NCBI GenBank assembly: GCA_965227445.1
Contig: OZ245751.1
Location: forward strand, 372,001-436,000
Length of the DNA stretch: 64,000 nt
Direction: 5' to 3'
Origin: DT-110 sp030148525
GTDB taxonomy: Bacteria; Bacteroidota; Bacteroidia; Chitinophagales; Saprospiraceae
Shown here: piece after piece, positions 42,959 to 51,935 of the stretch
How positions within the stretch are numbered: position 1 is the first letter of the stretch
Layout: each line of letters opens with the position of its first letter
The notes under the pieces: generated by a model
Told to the model about the DNA's origin: nothing
The model's input: only the letters and a program-made list of their open reading frames with translations
Database searches by the model: none
Made by a program: the position numbers and the translations under genes

Positions 42959-43055
42959 GCAGGTTTGTTATTTTAGGAAAGTATTGTTTCTGTGGCTTTC
43001 GCCAAAAACAACACCTAATCAATATACTTTTTCACCGACAAAATAAATAAGGAAA

Positions 43056-44135
43056 ATGAAACGACTGCTAATCTCCGCTACCTTACTGATCTTGGGGCTT
43101 CCGTTATTGGCACAGACCACTGGTGAATACGAAGAGGCCATTGCACAGGCCAAAGAGATTTTTGCTGCTTTTGCCGACGAAAACGATATCCCCGGCACGG
43201 CGGTAGCCGTAGGTGTAAAAGGCGAGATCGTTTGGTCGGAAGGCCTGGGGTACGCCGACCTGGAACAACAGGTCAGGGTAAAGCCAGACCGCACCAAGTT
43301 TCGCATTGGCAGTGTATCCAAACCCATTACCGCAGCGGCATTGGGTATTCTCTACGAGGAGGGAAAAATTGATCTGGATGTCCCCATTCAAACCTACGTG
43401 CCGGATTTTCCGGAAAAAAAATTCCCGATTACACTGCGACAACTGGCGGGGCATACGGCGGGTATTCGCCACTACCGGGGCGATGAATTCCTGAGTAGTA
43501 AGCACTACCCAACGGTGGCGGAAGGTCTGAACATCTTCAAAGACGATTCTTTGCTATTCGAACCCGAAAGCGACTATTCCTACTCCAGCTACGGTTGGAA
43601 TCTGATCAGTGCTGCCATTGAAGGTGCCTCCGGACAGGACTTTCTGACCTACGTCCAGGATTTTGTGTTTACGCCCCTGGGAATGTACCATTCGGCTGCT
43701 GATTATACAAATCGGATCGTTCCGGACCGCTCGCGTTTCTACGTGAAGGATGTAGATCACGGTGCTATTCCGGCGCCCTTTGTCGATAACAGCTATAAAT
43801 GGGCCGGAGGTGGGTTTTTAGCCTCAGCCGAAGACCTGGTGCGTTTCGGCATGGCGCATTTGTCGGAAGACTTGTTGAAAACGGAAACCATAGAGGAGTT
43901 TACCACCTCTCAGACGCTCACCGACGGCTCGAAAACCAATTATGGTATCGGCTGGCGATCCGGTGAGGATGAAGAGGGGCGGCCCTATTTCGGACACAGT
44001 GGCGGATCTGTGGGCGGCATTACTCAGTTGGTCATCTTTCCGGAGCAGGGGATAGTGGTCGCCATGGTGACCAATGTGAATCCGGTACAATACGATGGGG
44101 CCCACCTTCGGATCGCCGACTGTTTTATGCGTTAA
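43056..44135 (+). CDS. Serine hydrolase, class C beta-lactamase / penicillin-binding family
   Basis: A 359-residue exported protein (signal MKRLLISATLLILGLPLLAQ). The active-site SxxK is seen in IGSVSKPITAAALG near 89-102, the Tyr motif in YSYSSYGWNL, and the third-motif HSG in GHSGGSVGG near 308-316. These enzymes include esterases and D-peptidases as well as beta-lactamases. The exact substrate is not inferable. The beta-barrel gene follows after about 100 bp on the same strand. Confidence 0.88.
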   Translation: MKRLLISATLLILGLPLLAQTTGEYEEAIAQAKEIFAAFADENDIPGTAVAVGVKGEIVWSEGLGYADLEQQVRVKPDRTKFRIGSVSKPITAAALGILYEEGKIDLDVPIQTYVPDFPEKKFPITLRQLAGHTAGIRHYRGDEFLSSKHYPTVAEGLNIFKDDSLLFEPESDYSYSSYGWNLISAAIEGASGQDFLTYVQDFVFTPLGMYHSAADYTNRIVPDRSRFYVKDVDHGAIPAPFVDNSYKWAGGGFLASAEDLVRFGMAHLSEDLLKTETIEEFTTSQTLTDGSKTNYGIGWRSGEDEEGRPYFGHSGGSVGGITQLVIFPEQGIVVAMVTNVNPVQYDGAHLRIADCFMR

Positions 44136-44236
44136 TGCTTTCTGAAGGTGTCTTAAAGGGAGCTTCGGTATCTGGTTTTGATGCGTCCGTAAGTAAACAA
44201 AAACAGGTAAGCAGCTTTTTTTAGGATAAACAACCA

Positions 44237-44839
44237 ATGAAAAAGCTACTTATCTGTTTTGTCCTTTGGGGCGTATTATCTTCTCCTTCCCAGGCACAGG
44301 TCGTGCTCAATCCCAATATTGGTATTGCCTTCTCTGACCTGGATGCTTCCAATGATTTTCTTGCGCTCGAGGGGTCATCTGCCTTGCGAGTGGGTATTGA
44401 TTTTCGGGTCGGGAACAAGGATGTGTTCTTTCAGCCCGGTGTTCATTACCTGCGGCAGAGTGTGGATGTGACTGCTTTCGGCATCAATGCGGAAGGAGAG
44501 ACCCGTGTCCAAAACCTGCAGGTCCCGTTGGCTGCTGGACTTCGTATCACGCCCCGTGAAAACATGCTCGCCCTTCGCGGCAAAGCCGGTATCGTTCCCA
44601 CTTTCTTGCTGCAACTCGACGAATCGGCGGAATTACAATTGACCAAGGATGATGTTGCCGGCTACCGGACCGATGTCGTGGTGGGAATGGGATTAGATAT
44701 CGCCCTACTCATCACACTGGATGTACAATACTCTTTCGGCTTGCAGGATTACCTGGAAGAAGGTGATGGCTCGGAGGGGCTCTTGATGGTTACGGCAGGT
44801 ATCAAGTTTGGCCGCGGTAACGCCCTCTACGGCCGTTAG
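44237..44839 (+). CDS. Outer-membrane beta-barrel protein (PorT-like)
   Basis: A 200-residue protein with a signal peptide (MKKLLICFVLWGVLSSPSQA) and about eight amphipathic strands (VGIDFRVGNKDVFFQPGVHYLRQSVDVTAF; LQVPLAAGLRITPRENMLALRGKAGIVPTFLL), as in small PorT-type barrels. Function unknown. It ends just before a 64-bp perfect palindrome. Confidence 0.75.
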   Translation: MKKLLICFVLWGVLSSPSQAQVVLNPNIGIAFSDLDASNDFLALEGSSALRVGIDFRVGNKDVFFQPGVHYLRQSVDVTAFGINAEGETRVQNLQVPLAAGLRITPRENMLALRGKAGIVPTFLLQLDESAELQLTKDDVAGYRTDVVVGMGLDIALLITLDVQYSFGLQDYLEEGDGSEGLLMVTAGIKFGRGNALYGR

Positions 44840-44844
44840 GGTTG

Positions 44845-44908
44845 ATTCCAATTACCGTTGCAGTCAGGGTTCGCCGCGGCGAACCCTGACTGCAACGGTA
44901 ATTGGAAT
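44845..44908. terminator. 64-bp perfect loopless palindrome between convergent genes
   Basis: From ATTCCAATTACCGTTGCAG at 44845 to its exact complement ending at 44908, both 32-base arms match without mismatch, meeting at CCGCGG. It lies between the barrel gene (stop 44839) and the papain-like protease gene (stop 44916) and can act as a terminator in either direction. Confidence 0.9.
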
Positions 44909-44915
44909 GGAGGTA

Positions 44916-46478
44916 CTACTTATCGATCTCGAGGACCATGGCTACGGCGTTGCGGCCGTTCCGCTCTGCTTCGAATTGAATGGTATTCCCCGCCTGAAAG
45001 CGCGTGGTGCGAATCCGGGAGTCACCCAGGGCGTTTTTTAGCTTCTCCGCGTAGGTGTTTCCCCGACTGCGGTTGATGCGTTGATTGAGCATCTGAAAGT
45101 CGAGTGGCTCTTTGGTTACCACGATAGCAATCCGGTCCCGATCCCCCAGTTCATCCGGGCTCATGGAGTAGTCCTTAGGAAAAAGGCGGGTGCCGGTAAT
45201 GCCGCAGTAGGGGGAGTGTTTTTCGGTATAGGGGAAAAGAACGTAGCTGCTGCCATCCGTTTCCTCCCCGAAGATGTACACATTACATTCGATGGAGTTG
45301 GCAAAAAGCACTTTGAATTTATCATCGGTGCTCACGTTTCGGAGGGTGCGGAAGACGATGTCGCCTACTTGCTCCATCGGCAGGATAGACTCTCTTTGGG
45401 TGTCGAAAATTCCGAACTCTACCGCTAATTGACTGTCGTCAAAGGTGCGGTCATCGGCACTACCCATAGGGTGCAGACCATAGGCTTCACGGGTGAAATG
45501 TTCAAAGTCGGGATAACGGACCCAGGCAATGCCATCGCGGCCCCAGGTACTTCCCCAACTGTTCATTATCTGAAAGGCACCCCCTTCTTTTTGGTCATCG
45601 TATCCGATGATGCACATGGCGTGTCCGCCGAAGCCTTGCATATTGTAATCGCGACGGGTAGGGCGCCACACTTCCTGATTACGCATAGGTGTCATAAATG
45701 ATCCCCCGACCATCATGCCAATGACCACCGGAGCTCCCTGAGCCAGGTGTTGTTTGATGGCTACCAGGTCGGGCTGGTAATTATTGGCACCCAAGGTGAG
45801 TCGGTTGTAGCCGGTAATGCGGTGTTGTTGTCCTTGTTGCAGTTGTGTTCGGGAAGGGTAGCGTGAGCAGGTTTGCTCGTCGTAGGCAAATTCGTTGATC
45901 GGAAGAGCCCCGTTAGAGCTCATCGCTTTCATAGCGTCCAGCATATACGCTCCCTGGCAATTGGGCAGGTGGATCTGGTTGTACAAATAGGCAGGGCTAT
46001 AGGCCAGGCGGTCGGGGTTTTGGCCGGTAGCCCTGGCTTCCAGAATAGTGCGTGCAGCGTAAGCACTGGCCCAACCAACACAGGAACCCTGACGACCCTG
46101 GTGAGCACGGCTGGGAGCGTAGTCTTCCAGTGTTACCCGGGCGGGCAGGCCTGCCTGACCATAGCCGTAACTCAGAGGTTCGAAGACTTTAGCGCTGTCG
46201 AAGCGCTCCTGACTGAGAGATGCGCCAAGCTCGTACTGAGCGGGGGCATTTTCAGTATCGACGGTGGGGCCAAGCAGCATTTCCTGGCCACCAAAAAAGA
46301 AAAACCAAACGGCGGCAATCAGAAGGATGGGGATACTCCATTTAGGTTTGCGAAAAAGGAATAGCAGAATGAGCGGTAAAATGCGAAGCAGGGCATTGCG
46401 GTTACCACTACTGCCTTGATTTCTGTTGTTTCCCCGGTTATTCTGACGCGGGTCGTCTTGTTCCATCCGGATGGGCAT
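44916..46478 (-). CDS. Papain-like (C1) cysteine protease with C-terminal DUF4384-like domain
   Basis: About 520 residues. An Asn/Arg/Gln-rich start is followed by a membrane segment (LRILPLILLFLFRKPKWSIPILLIAAVWFFFF). The protease domain has the catalytic Cys in GRQGSCVGWASAYAARTILE, His in GGHAMCIIGYDD and Asn in FQIMNSWGSTWGRDGI. The C-terminal segment (VLFANSIECNVYIFGEETDG, then SSYVLFPYTEKHSPYCG) fits DUF4384. Topology places the protease outside the cytoplasm. Substrate unknown. The start at MPIRMEQDDP is chosen; an upstream TTG is possible. Confidence 0.85.
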   Translation of the reverse strand: MPIRMEQDDPRQNNRGNNRNQGSSGNRNALLRILPLILLFLFRKPKWSIPILLIAAVWFFFFGGQEMLLGPTVDTENAPAQYELGASLSQERFDSAKVFEPLSYGYGQAGLPARVTLEDYAPSRAHQGRQGSCVGWASAYAARTILEARATGQNPDRLAYSPAYLYNQIHLPNCQGAYMLDAMKAMSSNGALPINEFAYDEQTCSRYPSRTQLQQGQQHRITGYNRLTLGANNYQPDLVAIKQHLAQGAPVVIGMMVGGSFMTPMRNQEVWRPTRRDYNMQGFGGHAMCIIGYDDQKEGGAFQIMNSWGSTWGRDGIAWVRYPDFEHFTREAYGLHPMGSADDRTFDDSQLAVEFGIFDTQRESILPMEQVGDIVFRTLRNVSTDDKFKVLFANSIECNVYIFGEETDGSSYVLFPYTEKHSPYCGITGTRLFPKDYSMSPDELGDRDRIAIVVTKEPLDFQMLNQRINRSRGNTYAEKLKNALGDSRIRTTRFQAGNTIQFEAERNGRNAVAMVLEIDK

Positions 46479-46520
46479 GGTGCATAGAGATTGGTACGGT
46501 TTAAAGGTATTCAAAAAATG

Positions 46521-46569
46521 AAAAAAGCCGGTCCGAAATAGCGTTAACCTGCTTTTCGGACCGGCTTTT
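46521..46569 (-). terminator. Terminator of the M16 peptidase gene
   Basis: Arms AAAAGCCGGTCCGAAA (46523-46538) and TTTCGGACCGGCTTTT (46554-46569) pair perfectly. A-runs on the left provide T on the minus strand. It separates the M16 gene from the papain-like protease gene. Confidence 0.85.
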
Positions 46570-46597
46570 GCCGGAAGGCTAAAATGGTTTATCCCGA

Positions 46598-49453
46598 TTA
46601 GTTGGGGACGGCCGTTACCGGCACGCCCTCTTTGTCGAGCATAACGGGTTCGCCAAAACCAAGTTCTTTCATGCGGGCAGCTTGCGTTTGTGCATCACCG
46701 ACGACCAGATATACCATATTGGCGGGGTCCATATAGTTGCCAATCAGGTTGCGGGCCCGACCCAGTGTCATATTCATCACTTTCTGCTGATCGCGCTTGA
46801 TGTAATCCATGGGGAGATTAAAGGTGGAAATATTCTCCAGAATACCGATCTTATCGCCCAGGGTCTCGTATTCCAATGCATTTCCTTTGAGGATGGTACT
46901 CTTCGTGAGTTCCAGGTCCTCTTCGTTATACCCGTCCTGGTAACCCTCCAGGATATCCTTGATCAGAGCGGATGATTCCAGGGTCACGTTCGAGCGTACG
47001 CTGGACGAGGCAGCAAAGAAGCTCTGATTCTGGCGGCGGGGAACAAAGGAATAGGCACCGTAGGTATAGCCTTTCTCTTCCCGCAGTTGCTGGAACAATC
47101 GAGAAGAGGTACCTGACCCCAGGCGCTGGTTTACAAAAGATAATTCCGTATAGGCATCATCATTACCTTTCACGGAAGGCTGACCAACGTAGAGCACCGA
47201 TTGCTTGGCATCCGGCATATCAACAAAGTACACTTTGGGTTCATCCGTTGCTTCGACTACGGGCACTTCCGGAATATCCACCGCTTTGGCTTCCCACTTT
47301 TCTTCCAGGGAACTCAGGGCCTCCATCACTTCTGCTTTAGTGATGTTCCCGACAATATGGAAGCTGGCAACGGAGGGTGAGAAGTTGGCTTCGTAATACC
47401 CTTTGAGATCGTCCAGTGTGATGGGCTCCACGGTTTCTGCTTTACCGGAAGAGCTATTGGCCAGCGGATGCTCCGGCCCGTAGATTAATTTATTGAAAAC
47501 CTGGCCGGCAATAACGTTGGGCTGTCCGGCCCGCTGGCGAATATTAGTAAGGGTAGCATCTTTCAGACGATTAAATTCGTCCTCATCCCAGCGGGGTTCG
47601 AGTAGTATCTCCTCGAACAACTGATAGGTGTCGTCAAATTTACGCGACAGGCAATTTCCGTATACGGCGATAAATTCGGTACTGGTATACATGCCCAGAT
47701 TGGCACCGAGTTGTCCGATAGCATCTTCCAACTCTTCCGGTGTTTTATTGGCGGTACCTTCCATCATTACATCAGTAATGAGGTTGGCGGTACCAATTTT
47801 GTCGGGATTGTCCAGCAGCATACCTCCTTTGAGGCGCAGGCTGAAATTGATCAGCGGAAGCTCTTCATTAGTGATGCCGTATACCTGCATACCGTTGCTT
47901 AGCTCTGCCGTCCAGATCTTAGGTTCCTTGATGACGGGTGGCTCACCTAATTCTGGTGGCGTACTTCGATCGAGCTTGGAAGGTGTTTTTTCAAAGTCTT
48001 CATTATCCTCGGGAAGTGGTGGTGCTTCGGCACCCTGAACGATATCCTCTTCCACAACCGAGGCCGTTTCGGACCCCTCGATGGCCAGATCAGCTTGTCC
48101 GAGTGGTACGAAACTGGTTTGTATGTAAGGCTGACCTTTGATATAGGTTTCGTAAACCCGGGTAACATCTTCCTTGGTCACATCCAGGATTTTTTGGATT
48201 TCCTCCTCCAGAGCATCCGGGGAACCATCAAATACGTTGGCATCAGCCAATTGGTAGGATTTGAAGAATACACTGGACAGTCCGTTATAGAAGCTGGTCT
48301 CCTGGCGGTTTTTGATGCGCTCCATATCGCGGTCGTCGATGCCGTTTTCCTCAAAACGAGTCATGGCTTTTTGCACGGCGGCGTAGACATCGTCCAGGTC
48401 GGTTTCGGCATTGGCGCGCACCCGCAGGTTGAATGCGCCGGCCAGCTCCCGGGTAGAATTATAGGCACTGGCGTTGGGGGCCAGTTTTTCTTCCTCTACA
48501 ATCACCTGATAGAGCGGAGCCCGTTTCCCCTGTGACAGTAGTTCGCCCAGGTAAGTCAGGGGGTACGAATCGGGGTGCCCGTCCTCAACCGTTGGCCAGA
48601 CCATGCGCATTTCGGGTAATTGCGCGAAGTTATCCTGGTGCATCAGCTTGATGTTGCCTTCCAGGCTCACGGGCATGGGATCCATGGGCTCGGGATTTCC
48701 ACGGGCCGGGATCTCAGCAAAATATTTTTCGACCAGGTCCTTTACTTCCTGTGATTCGATATCGCCGGCAATCACCATGGTGGCATTATTCGGACCATAC
48801 CATTTGTCGTAGAATTCCTTTACATCGGTAATGGTGGCTGCTTGTAAATCCTCCAGCGATCCGATCACCTGCCAGTTGTAGGGGTGACCTTCCGGGTACA
48901 GAGCCTTGTCGATCACGTAGTTGGTGTGGCCGTAGGGTTGGTTGTCGACGCGCTGGCGCTTTTCGTTCTTCACGACTTGCTTCTCATTTTCCAGCACGGG
49001 CTCGGTAACGGTGTTGATCATGAATCCCATCCGGTCCGATTCCATCCACAGAATGCGCTCCAGGGCATCTTTGGGGATGGTCTCGTAGTAGATGGTACCG
49101 TCGTTCCAGGTACCTCCGTTGAAGTTTCCTCCCAATTCTTCAATGGTCTTGAAGAAATTACCCTTCCCCACGTTCTCCGAATTCTGGAAAAGCATGTGTT
49201 CAAAGAAATGTGCAAAACCGGTGCGTCCGGGTTTTTCGCGGTTGGACCCCACATTGAAGAGGATGGCGACGGATACAATGGGATCCGAATCGTCCTCGTG
49301 GAGGATGATATCGAGCCCGTTATCCAATTCGTATTTTTCGTAATCAATTTTGAAGGATTTCGTGGCGGTGTCGTCGCCGCCCCCTTCGGTGTTGCAGGCA
49401 CTAAGCACCAATAGGATGGTGAAGAGTAGGCCCGCGAGTGGTCTGAGTTGCAT
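46598..49453 (-). CDS. M16 family zinc metallopeptidase, two-domain lipoprotein
   Basis: About 951 residues with a lipobox (LLVLSACNT). The N-terminal half has the inverted zinc motif HFFEH (near 84-88) and a downstream Glu in NEKQVVKNEKRQ. The C-terminal half is a second, inactive M16 copy (LSNGMQVYGITNEELPLINFSLRLKGG; REEKGYTYGAYSFV). The fused layout is as in PqqL-like periplasmic peptidases. It probably degrades oligopeptides in the periplasm. ATG at 49453 is chosen over TTG at 49459. Confidence 0.93.
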   Translation of the reverse strand: MQLRPLAGLLFTILLVLSACNTEGGGDDTATKSFKIDYEKYELDNGLDIILHEDDSDPIVSVAILFNVGSNREKPGRTGFAHFFEHMLFQNSENVGKGNFFKTIEELGGNFNGGTWNDGTIYYETIPKDALERILWMESDRMGFMINTVTEPVLENEKQVVKNEKRQRVDNQPYGHTNYVIDKALYPEGHPYNWQVIGSLEDLQAATITDVKEFYDKWYGPNNATMVIAGDIESQEVKDLVEKYFAEIPARGNPEPMDPMPVSLEGNIKLMHQDNFAQLPEMRMVWPTVEDGHPDSYPLTYLGELLSQGKRAPLYQVIVEEEKLAPNASAYNSTRELAGAFNLRVRANAETDLDDVYAAVQKAMTRFEENGIDDRDMERIKNRQETSFYNGLSSVFFKSYQLADANVFDGSPDALEEEIQKILDVTKEDVTRVYETYIKGQPYIQTSFVPLGQADLAIEGSETASVVEEDIVQGAEAPPLPEDNEDFEKTPSKLDRSTPPELGEPPVIKEPKIWTAELSNGMQVYGITNEELPLINFSLRLKGGMLLDNPDKIGTANLITDVMMEGTANKTPEELEDAIGQLGANLGMYTSTEFIAVYGNCLSRKFDDTYQLFEEILLEPRWDEDEFNRLKDATLTNIRQRAGQPNVIAGQVFNKLIYGPEHPLANSSSGKAETVEPITLDDLKGYYEANFSPSVASFHIVGNITKAEVMEALSSLEEKWEAKAVDIPEVPVVEATDEPKVYFVDMPDAKQSVLYVGQPSVKGNDDAYTELSFVNQRLGSGTSSRLFQQLREEKGYTYGAYSFVPRRQNQSFFAASSSVRSNVTLESSALIKDILEGYQDGYNEEDLELTKSTILKGNALEYETLGDKIGILENISTFNLPMDYIKRDQQKVMNMTLGRARNLIGNYMDPANMVYLVVGDAQTQAARMKELGFGEPVMLDKEGVPVTAVPN

Positions 49454-49459
49454 GAACAA

Positions 49460-49721
49460 ATGATTTTTTTTTAAAAATAGCTGTTATGCTCTTATAAAGA
49501 CCAGGGAAAGCGCTCCTTTTGGTCAGCAAACCGTCGTTTTTAGACGGATTGCTGATATATCTATACCAAATCCGAATCGACAGAAATCGACATAAGTAAA
49601 TACCTTAAACGTAAGTTTATGTGATAAATTTCAATGTGATTCGCAACCCATTGATTAGTCTCACCGTACATACCCGGGAAACTCGTTCTTTGATTCGCTA
49701 GTAACAAACCCTTACACTCTC
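49460..49721. other. Divergent intergenic region
   Basis: Between the M16 gene and the 49722 gene. The TGATTTTTTTTTAAAAATAG tract next to the M16 start is the only notable feature. No clear promoter pair or other structure is seen. Confidence 0.4.
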
Positions 49722-50060
49722 ATGCACACTAGAAACACTACAACGACAAACCAGAGGGTGTCGATGGGTAAGGCATTGTTCGTACTTGAATTGCTTACCT
49801 ATGAAGACACACAACTTGTTCTTGACTTTTTTGGTGAATACCCTTGCGGTTCTTATTTAGACTTGCTGGTATCGACCCAATTGGACGCTGAAAGGTTAGA
49901 GTATTTACTCGACCGGCTACTGGAGACAAACGTACTGCTTGAAAAAGATTCAGTTTATGGTACTGAATACGAACCGAATTTTGATCGCCTTCGAGTGATT
50001 GCTAAAGGCACCAAGAAGTTATCACTCGGCATTGCCAAACAACCGGCCTTGGTCCGGTAG
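49722..50060 (+). CDS. Small winged-helix-like protein
   Basis: A 112-residue protein. Residues about 16-85 (KALFVLELLTYEDTQLVLDF, then STQLDAERLEYLLDRLLETN) have the helix spacing of a winged helix such as ArsR-like regulators, ending in a basic tail. This is judged by pattern only. The start could be MHTRN or the later MGKALF. It has its own terminator and lies just upstream of the candidate structured RNA. Confidence 0.55.
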   Translation: MHTRNTTTTNQRVSMGKALFVLELLTYEDTQLVLDFFGEYPCGSYLDLLVSTQLDAERLEYLLDRLLETNVLLEKDSVYGTEYEPNFDRLRVIAKGTKKLSLGIAKQPALVR

Positions 50061-50085
50061 TTCACATTCCTACTTTCAACAACAA

Positions 50086-50118
50086 TTGAGAAGCCTCCCT
50101 TTTCGGGTGGCTTCTCAA
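50086..50118 (+). terminator. Terminator of the 49722 gene
   Basis: Arms TTGAGAAGCC (50086-50095) and GGCTTCTCAA (50109-50118) pair perfectly around a pyrimidine-rich loop. No strong T-run follows. Confidence 0.65.
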
Positions 50119-50212
50119 CACACCTGCGGATCCTTCTTACCGCTTACCTCAGTTATGCACATTTTGTGGATAACTTATGTTGACGGCCGTTAGTGGCTGT
50201 GTATAAAATTAA

Positions 50213-50243
50213 TTGCGTACAGCCTTGATTTTCCATAATTTAC
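50213..50243 (+). promoter_or_regulatory. Promoter-like site ahead of the candidate structured RNA
   Basis: TTG (50213-50215), 20 bases, then TAATTTAC (50236-50243), a 6/8 match to TANNTTTG. Transcription would begin near 50250. Confidence 0.4.
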
Positions 50244-50244
50244 A

Positions 50245-50462
50245 AAAGAGTTATGGGCGTCTTGCACGTCTGTTCGCTCATCACCTATTACCTCAACGAA
50301 TTAGTGATTTTTGCTTTCGGTCAGTCGTGTCTGATGTCCCCTGCCCGGGTAGGCGTGGAACCTACTCAAGTGGGCAATACTCAGCAAAACGGAAAAGGAA
50401 CACGGCCCTGCTGACCATTTTGGTAAGTGGGCCCGGTTGTGCTATACCGGGCCTTCGTTTTT
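50245..50462 (+). ncRNA. Candidate structured small RNA, 6S-like rod
   Basis: About 215 nt without a sensible reading frame. Nested helices form a single rod: GGTCAG/CTGACC (50319-50324, 50411-50416), GTGT/ACAC (50327-50330, 50400-50403), CTGA/TCAG (50331-50334, 50381-50384), TGCCC/GGGCA (50342-50346, 50372-50376) and GTAGG/CCTAC (50349-50353, 50361-50365). A terminator GGCCCGGT/ACCGGGCC (50430-50437, 50446-50453) plus TTCGTTTTT follows. Length and shape recall 6S RNA, possibly the 6S-Flavo motif, but I cannot confirm the family. Its end overlaps the last codons of the convergent DinB-like gene. Confidence 0.5.
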
Positions 50463-50978
50463 GCTTTCCAGATCAATATCTCCGTAGTAATTCGTCTGCT
50501 GATCTGTCATCCATTTTGTCAGGTAAGTGATCTGACCCACGTGATAAGAAGTGTGTTCTATCACGTGGATCAACATACTCATTCCGGTTTCCCGAAAAGC
50601 CTGAACCTGGTAGGTAGCCAGTAATTGCTCGGTATTCAATTGATTTAATACGTCCTCCACTTCTTTCTCCACCTCGTCCAGCATGTTTAGCAATTCAGAC
50701 GCAGTATAGGTATACTTCCCGGAAAATTCCGTGGTGCGTTCCCGTTTATCCGGCCGCTGACCCAGGCCACTGACGATCCACTGACGGGAATTACCGCAGA
50801 CGTGGACTATCAGGGTGCCAATACTATTGGATATTTTGCTGGGTTGCTGCCAGATCTGGTCAGGAGTCAGCATTCCTAAGCACTGGCGAATGCGCGCAAA
50901 GGATTCCTCAAACAGTCGTCGCCTGACTTCCGTCAAAAGGGTGGCTTTATAGATGCTGGAATAAGCCGAAGGATTCAT
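50442..50978 (-). CDS. DinB-superfamily protein (DUF1572-like)
   Basis: A 178-residue four-helix protein. Metal-binding histidines are seen in IGTLIVHVCGNSRQWIVSG and HVIEHTSYHVGQITYLTKW, the DinB/YfiT three-His arrangement. Family members include thiol transferases and stress proteins. The exact role is unknown. ATG start. The stop is inside the terminator hairpin of the convergent candidate RNA. Confidence 0.85.
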   Translation of the reverse strand: MNPSAYSSIYKATLLTEVRRRLFEESFARIRQCLGMLTPDQIWQQPSKISNSIGTLIVHVCGNSRQWIVSGLGQRPDKRERTTEFSGKYTYTASELLNMLDEVEKEVEDVLNQLNTEQLLATYQVQAFRETGMSMLIHVIEHTSYHVGQITYLTKWMTDQQTNYYGDIDLESKNEGPV

Positions 50979-51008
50979 GGAAATGGGTGTTTAAGAAGCT
51001 GTTCGAAT

Positions 51009-51755
51009 CTAAGTATTAAGCGCCCCGCAAACACTGATGGTCTGACCGGAAACATAGTTGCCCAAATCGGATCCGAGGAAAACACATACATCCGCAATCT
51101 CGTTTGCTTTTCCAAAGCGCTTTAAAGGGATGTTGCTCAGGTATGCTTCGCGGGTATTGTCATCGAGAGCATCGGTCATATCCGTTTCGATAAAACCGGG
51201 GGCAATAGCGTTAACCCGGATATTACGGGACCCCATTTCTTTGGCCAATGACTTGGTGAAGCCCAGGATGCCGGCTTTGGACGCGGCGTAGTTGGCCTGA
51301 CCGGCATTACCGGTCACCCCGACAATAGAGCTCATATTGATAATTACACCTCCCCGGTTTTTCATCATGGGGCGCAGCGCATTCTTGCTCAGATTAAAAA
51401 CGGATTTGAGGTTTACGTGGATCACCCGATCCCATTGTTCCTCTGTCATGCGGAGCATGAGGTTATCCTGGGTGATACCGGCATTATTGACCAGAATATC
51501 GAGTTTTCCAAAGCGGTCGATCACTTCCTTAACCAGCCCTTCGGCTTGTTCGTAGGAAGCGGCATCGGATTTCATTCCTACTGCTTCCACACCCAATTCC
51601 TGGCACGCCTGTACTACGGCTTTAGCTTGCTCTTCGGATGAGCGATACGTGAAGGCTACCTTAGCACCCTGCTCGGCGAATCGTTTGACAATGGCTTCCC
51701 CGATTCCACGGGATCCGCCGGTGACTAATGCAACTTTGTCCTGCAATAATTTCAT
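51009..51755 (-). CDS. fabG: 3-oxoacyl-ACP reductase FabG
   Basis: A 248-residue short-chain dehydrogenase that reduces 3-oxoacyl-ACP with NADPH in fatty-acid synthesis. Seen: TGGSRGIGEAI cofactor loop near 12-22, LVNNAGITQDNLMLRM, catalytic Ser in INMSSIVGVTGNAGQ, and Tyr-Lys in YAASKAGILGFTKSLAKE. Length and motifs are those of true FabG. It is transcribed alone and diverges from the hydrolase gene across a repeat element. Confidence 0.94.
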   Translation of the reverse strand: MKLLQDKVALVTGGSRGIGEAIVKRFAEQGAKVAFTYRSSEEQAKAVVQACQELGVEAVGMKSDAASYEQAEGLVKEVIDRFGKLDILVNNAGITQDNLMLRMTEEQWDRVIHVNLKSVFNLSKNALRPMMKNRGGVIINMSSIVGVTGNAGQANYAASKAGILGFTKSLAKEMGSRNIRVNAIAPGFIETDMTDALDDNTREAYLSNIPLKRFGKANEIADVCVFLGSDLGNYVSGQTISVCGALNT

Positions 51756-51795
51756 GTTTCCTGAGTAGGTTGGTTTGGCGTTAAAGGTAGGTAAT

Positions 51796-51898
51796 TATAC
51801 CGCTTCCGAAAAGATTTTGGCCCTGCCAAACCTTTTCACACCCGTATGTACTCATCTCAAAGTGGTTTGGGTTCCAGGGCCACTTCGTTGTCGGTATA
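51796..51898 (-). repeat. 103-bp TATACCG-ended repeat unit, copy B
   Basis: Ends TATACCGCTTCCGAAAAG (51796) and CGTTGTCGGTATA (to 51898). Read on the minus strand it aligns with 38794-38896 over its whole length, sharing TATACCGACAACGAAGTGG, CCAAACCACTT, GTGAAAAGG and CTTTTCGGAAGCGGTATA. It lies between the divergent fabG and hydrolase genes. Confidence 0.8.
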
Positions 51899-51935
51899 TC
51901 ACAAAATCCGTAGATTACCCGAAACCGGTTCATCT

